Of a DNA stretch of 64,000 nucleotides, positions 62,238 to 64,000 are shown in pieces. A model generated the notes under the pieces. The model did no database searches and was not told the DNA's origin. It was given only the letters and a program-made list of their open reading frames with translations. Position 1 is the first letter of the stretch. Every line of letters starts with the position of its first letter. Made by a program: the position numbers and the translations under genes. Source of the DNA: Parasalinivibrio latis (GTDB taxonomy: Bacteria; Pseudomonadota; Gammaproteobacteria; Enterobacterales; Vibrionaceae); assembly GCF_036825535.1 (NCBI RefSeq), contig NZ_CP098812.1, forward strand, positions 2,294,001 to 2,358,000, written 5' to 3'.

Positions 62238-62975
62238 TCAGTAATCCTGCCGGGTCGGCGTGACACAGATTTCCTGGATAAGGACATTTTGCGGCTGCTG
62301 GTAGGCAAACAGCATCATGTTGGCAACAGATTCCGCTGGAATCCCTCCCCCAATTCTCACCTTGTTTGCCCGGTAATCGGCCAGGGTTTTCTGGTCCGTG
62401 ACATGATCGAGCACCTCGGTTTCTATCACCCCTGGGGAAATAACAATGACCCGGATATTCGACAGTGCCACCTGGGCCCGGATGGTTTCAGAAATCGCAT
62501 GGACAAAGAACTTGGTACCGGTATATACACAGTGGTCCGGATAGGTTTTCCGCCCGGCTATCGAACTCATATTAATGATGGTCCCGCCTTGGCGTTTCAC
62601 CATGCCCGGCAGAACAGCATGAATGGCATTCATCACCCCTTTGGCATTGATATCAATGGTTTCATCCCATTCAGCCGGGTTTTGTTCGATGACATTCCCA
62701 AGCCGGGCTATCCCTGCATTGTTCAACAGGCAGTCCACCGGGCCGAATCGCGCTTCCGCTTCCTTCACGGCGGCTAACAGAGCCTCCCTGTCCCTGACAT
62801 CCGCTTTCACACACAGGGAATCCGGCAGGTTGAGGGCATCCATCCGTTCTTTCCTCCGTGCAATAAGGAGCAACGGGTGCCCGGCGGCAGAAAACAGCTT
62901 GGCTGATGCCTCCCCCATCCCGGAGCTGGCACCGGTAATCATTACCAGAGGCTTTGAACTGTGGCCTTGTTCCAT
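62238..62975 (-). CDS. Short-chain dehydrogenase/reductase
   Basis: A 245-residue classical SDR: TGASSGMGEASA (about 14-25), LNNAGIA, Ser in NMSSIAGRK, catalytic Y-x3-K in CVYTGTKFF, then SPGVIETEV. A strong GAGGAGG ribosome site precedes the ATG, and the kinase starts 7 nt after it. In sugar-alcohol operons SDRs interconvert polyol and ketose. Downstream of a solute-binding protein gene with a 45-nt gap. Confidence 0.9.
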   Translation of the reverse strand: MEQGHSSKPLVMITGASSGMGEASAKLFSAAGHPLLLIARRKERMDALNLPDSLCVKADVRDREALLAAVKEAEARFGPVDCLLNNAGIARLGNVIEQNPAEWDETIDINAKGVMNAIHAVLPGMVKRQGGTIINMSSIAGRKTYPDHCVYTGTKFFVHAISETIRAQVALSNIRVIVISPGVIETEVLDHVTDQKTLADYRANKVRIGGGIPAESVANMMLFAYQQPQNVLIQEICVTPTRQDY

Positions 62976-63020
62976 AAATTCCTCCTCACGAAGCGCATGC
63001 GCAGGGGCATTACCATGACA

Positions 63021-64000
63021 TCAGCTGCGGTAGTCTTTGGTGATTTTGTCGACTTTGCGGGCGATTACATCCATCGCCTCTTTGGGTGACTTGTAATCCC
63101 CGGCCCAGAACTTACCCAGCTCAACGGGAATAATGTCGTTGGAGATTTCCGGCCACGCAGGCATATCCGGCTCGGAGCCCATCATGGTTTCGATGGTCTT
63201 GCGCGTCACATCAAAGTGGCGGGTCGTTCCGGCCCCAATTTTCGCTGCCTCAATGATTCTGGGATCTTCATAAGTACTCTTACGCATAGGGCTGGCTCCG
63301 CCACCAAAGATAGAGGCACGGGTCTGCACATCCGACGAGGTTACCCATTGCATAAAGACCCAGGCAGCATCACTGTGTTTCGAATACTTCGACAGTGCCA
63401 ACCCGCTCCCGCCCTGGTGGCCGATTTGGGGAATTTCACCGAACCCGGCCTCTTCCGGAGTACGAAGTGCTTTCGGTTGTGGAGGCAGGGCTGCCTGCAT
63501 CTTGCCGGAAGCAACAGATTCTTTCGGGTTGTCAAACCAGGGGAAAAATTCGCCCCAGCTCAATACCTGGGCCGCTTTGCCGGTAACAATGGATTTACCC
63601 TGGCCGTCCCAGGTCCAGGTAGTAACGCCGGAAGGCATGCTTTGCTTGAGCTTCATCCAGTATTCCATTGCTTCGATACCACGCTCATCATTGCCGGAAA
63701 ACGTACCGTCAGGGCGGAAAATCGAGCCGCCATGCCCCCAGAGCCACGCTGTCCAGTCACACTCAAGGCTGTAATGGCCAGACTTCATCTGCCCGGTAGT
63801 ACCGTACATTCCCGGAGCCTTGGCTTTAGTAATGGCTTGTGCGTTTGAAAGGAAAGTATCGAGGTTGGTTGGGACATCCAATCCCAGCTCGTTGTAGATA
63901 TCTTCACGGTACATCGTGATAAACAGAGGAATATCATAAGGAATGGCGACCATTTTGCCTTTGTACATGGAGATACCATCCACCAGCGGCTGGAGGAAAT
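63021..64000 (-). CDS. ABC transporter family-1 solute-binding protein (5' end beyond window)
   Basis: The C-terminal 320-odd residues of a periplasmic sugar-binding protein; the frame is open through the right edge (FLQPLVDGISMYKGKMVAIPYD), so the true start lies outside. Typical CUT1 features are PYDIPLFITMYREDIYNELGLD, WTWDGQGKSIVTGKAAQVLSWG, WVFMQWVTSSDVQT and a helical C-terminus (MDVIARKVDKITKDYRS). With the UgpC-type ATPase downstream it forms an importer; the permeases are probably upstream, outside the window. Ligand likely a sugar or polyol. Confidence 0.88.
   Translation of the reverse strand, partial: FLQPLVDGISMYKGKMVAIPYDIPLFITMYREDIYNELGLDVPTNLDTFLSNAQAITKAKAPGMYGTTGQMKSGHYSLECDWTAWLWGHGGSIFRPDGTFSGNDERGIEAMEYWMKLKQSMPSGVTTWTWDGQGKSIVTGKAAQVLSWGEFFPWFDNPKESVASGKMQAALPPQPKALRTPEEAGFGEIPQIGHQGGSGLALSKYSKHSDAAWVFMQWVTSSDVQTRASIFGGGASPMRKSTYEDPRIIEAAKIGAGTTRHFDVTRKTIETMMGSEPDMPAWPEISNDIIPVELGKFWAGDYKSPKEAMDVIARKVDKITKDYRS

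Noticed and set aside
1..64000. CRISPR arrays, prophage, integron or tRNA genes
   Set aside because: No regularly spaced repeats, phage structural genes, integrase, attC-like arrays or tRNA cloverleaf sequences were seen in the intergenic regions.

Overview
The window is chromosomal DNA of moderate G+C from a gammaproteobacterium. Gene content and order point to the Vibrionales, probably a marine lineage near Grimontia, Enterovibrio or Photobacterium. That placement is inferred from synteny and protein resemblance; no 16S gene or tRNA was seen. Two blocks keep the enterobacterial gene order: yceD-rpmF-plsX-fabH-fabD-fabG-acpP-fabF-pabC-mltG-tmk-holB-tatD-ptsG next to maf, rluC and rne, and the yciN/topA and sohB/yciK neighbourhood.

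Layout. 0-2.6 kb: zinc/cadmium exporter ZntA behind a textbook ZntR-type promoter. 2.6-11 kb: signalling region with two related histidine kinase/response regulator cassettes. One is co-transcribed with a DASS anion/dicarboxylate transporter; the other lies 5 kb away in opposite orientation. A CBS-domain protein and a YdgA-like (DUF945) protein lie between them. 11-16 kb: small outer-membrane barrel protein, PAP2 phosphatase, TfoX-type competence regulator with a CRP-like site, HDOD protein, lysine exporter LysO, and the 3' remnant of an alanyl-tRNA editing gene. 16-31 kb: glucose PTS gene, cell-envelope/replication operon, fatty-acid synthesis operon, maf, HAD phosphatase, rluC. 31-37 kb: rne with its long leader, a SulP transporter and miaE.

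37-43 kb is accessory in character: an AT-rich stretch with an orphan membrane protein, an NRAMP-fold transporter lacking the metal-binding motifs, a small AT-rich barrel protein, a TPP riboswitch controlling thiD, and an EndoU-like ribonuclease carrying a lamin-tail domain. 43-47 kb: a YgjK-type GH63 glucosidase lipoprotein with an OmpG-like porin, a likely oligosaccharide uptake and hydrolysis pair. 47-58 kb: topA and yciN, then an exported amidohydrolase, a 173-bp MITE-like element, a secreted beta-helix protein with a discoidin domain and a DUF805 protein inserted before sohB and yciK. 58-64 kb: a minus-strand polyol or sugar catabolic operon (ABC solute-binding protein cut by the window edge, SDR, FGGY kinase, glycerol-1-phosphate-dehydrogenase-like enzyme, MalK/UgpC-type ATPase).

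The least familiar items are the EndoU-LTD protein, the twin cNMP-domain kinase systems that lack any output domain, and the NRAMP-like protein without its metal ligands. All functional statements rest on reading motifs and family resemblance; no database search was run.
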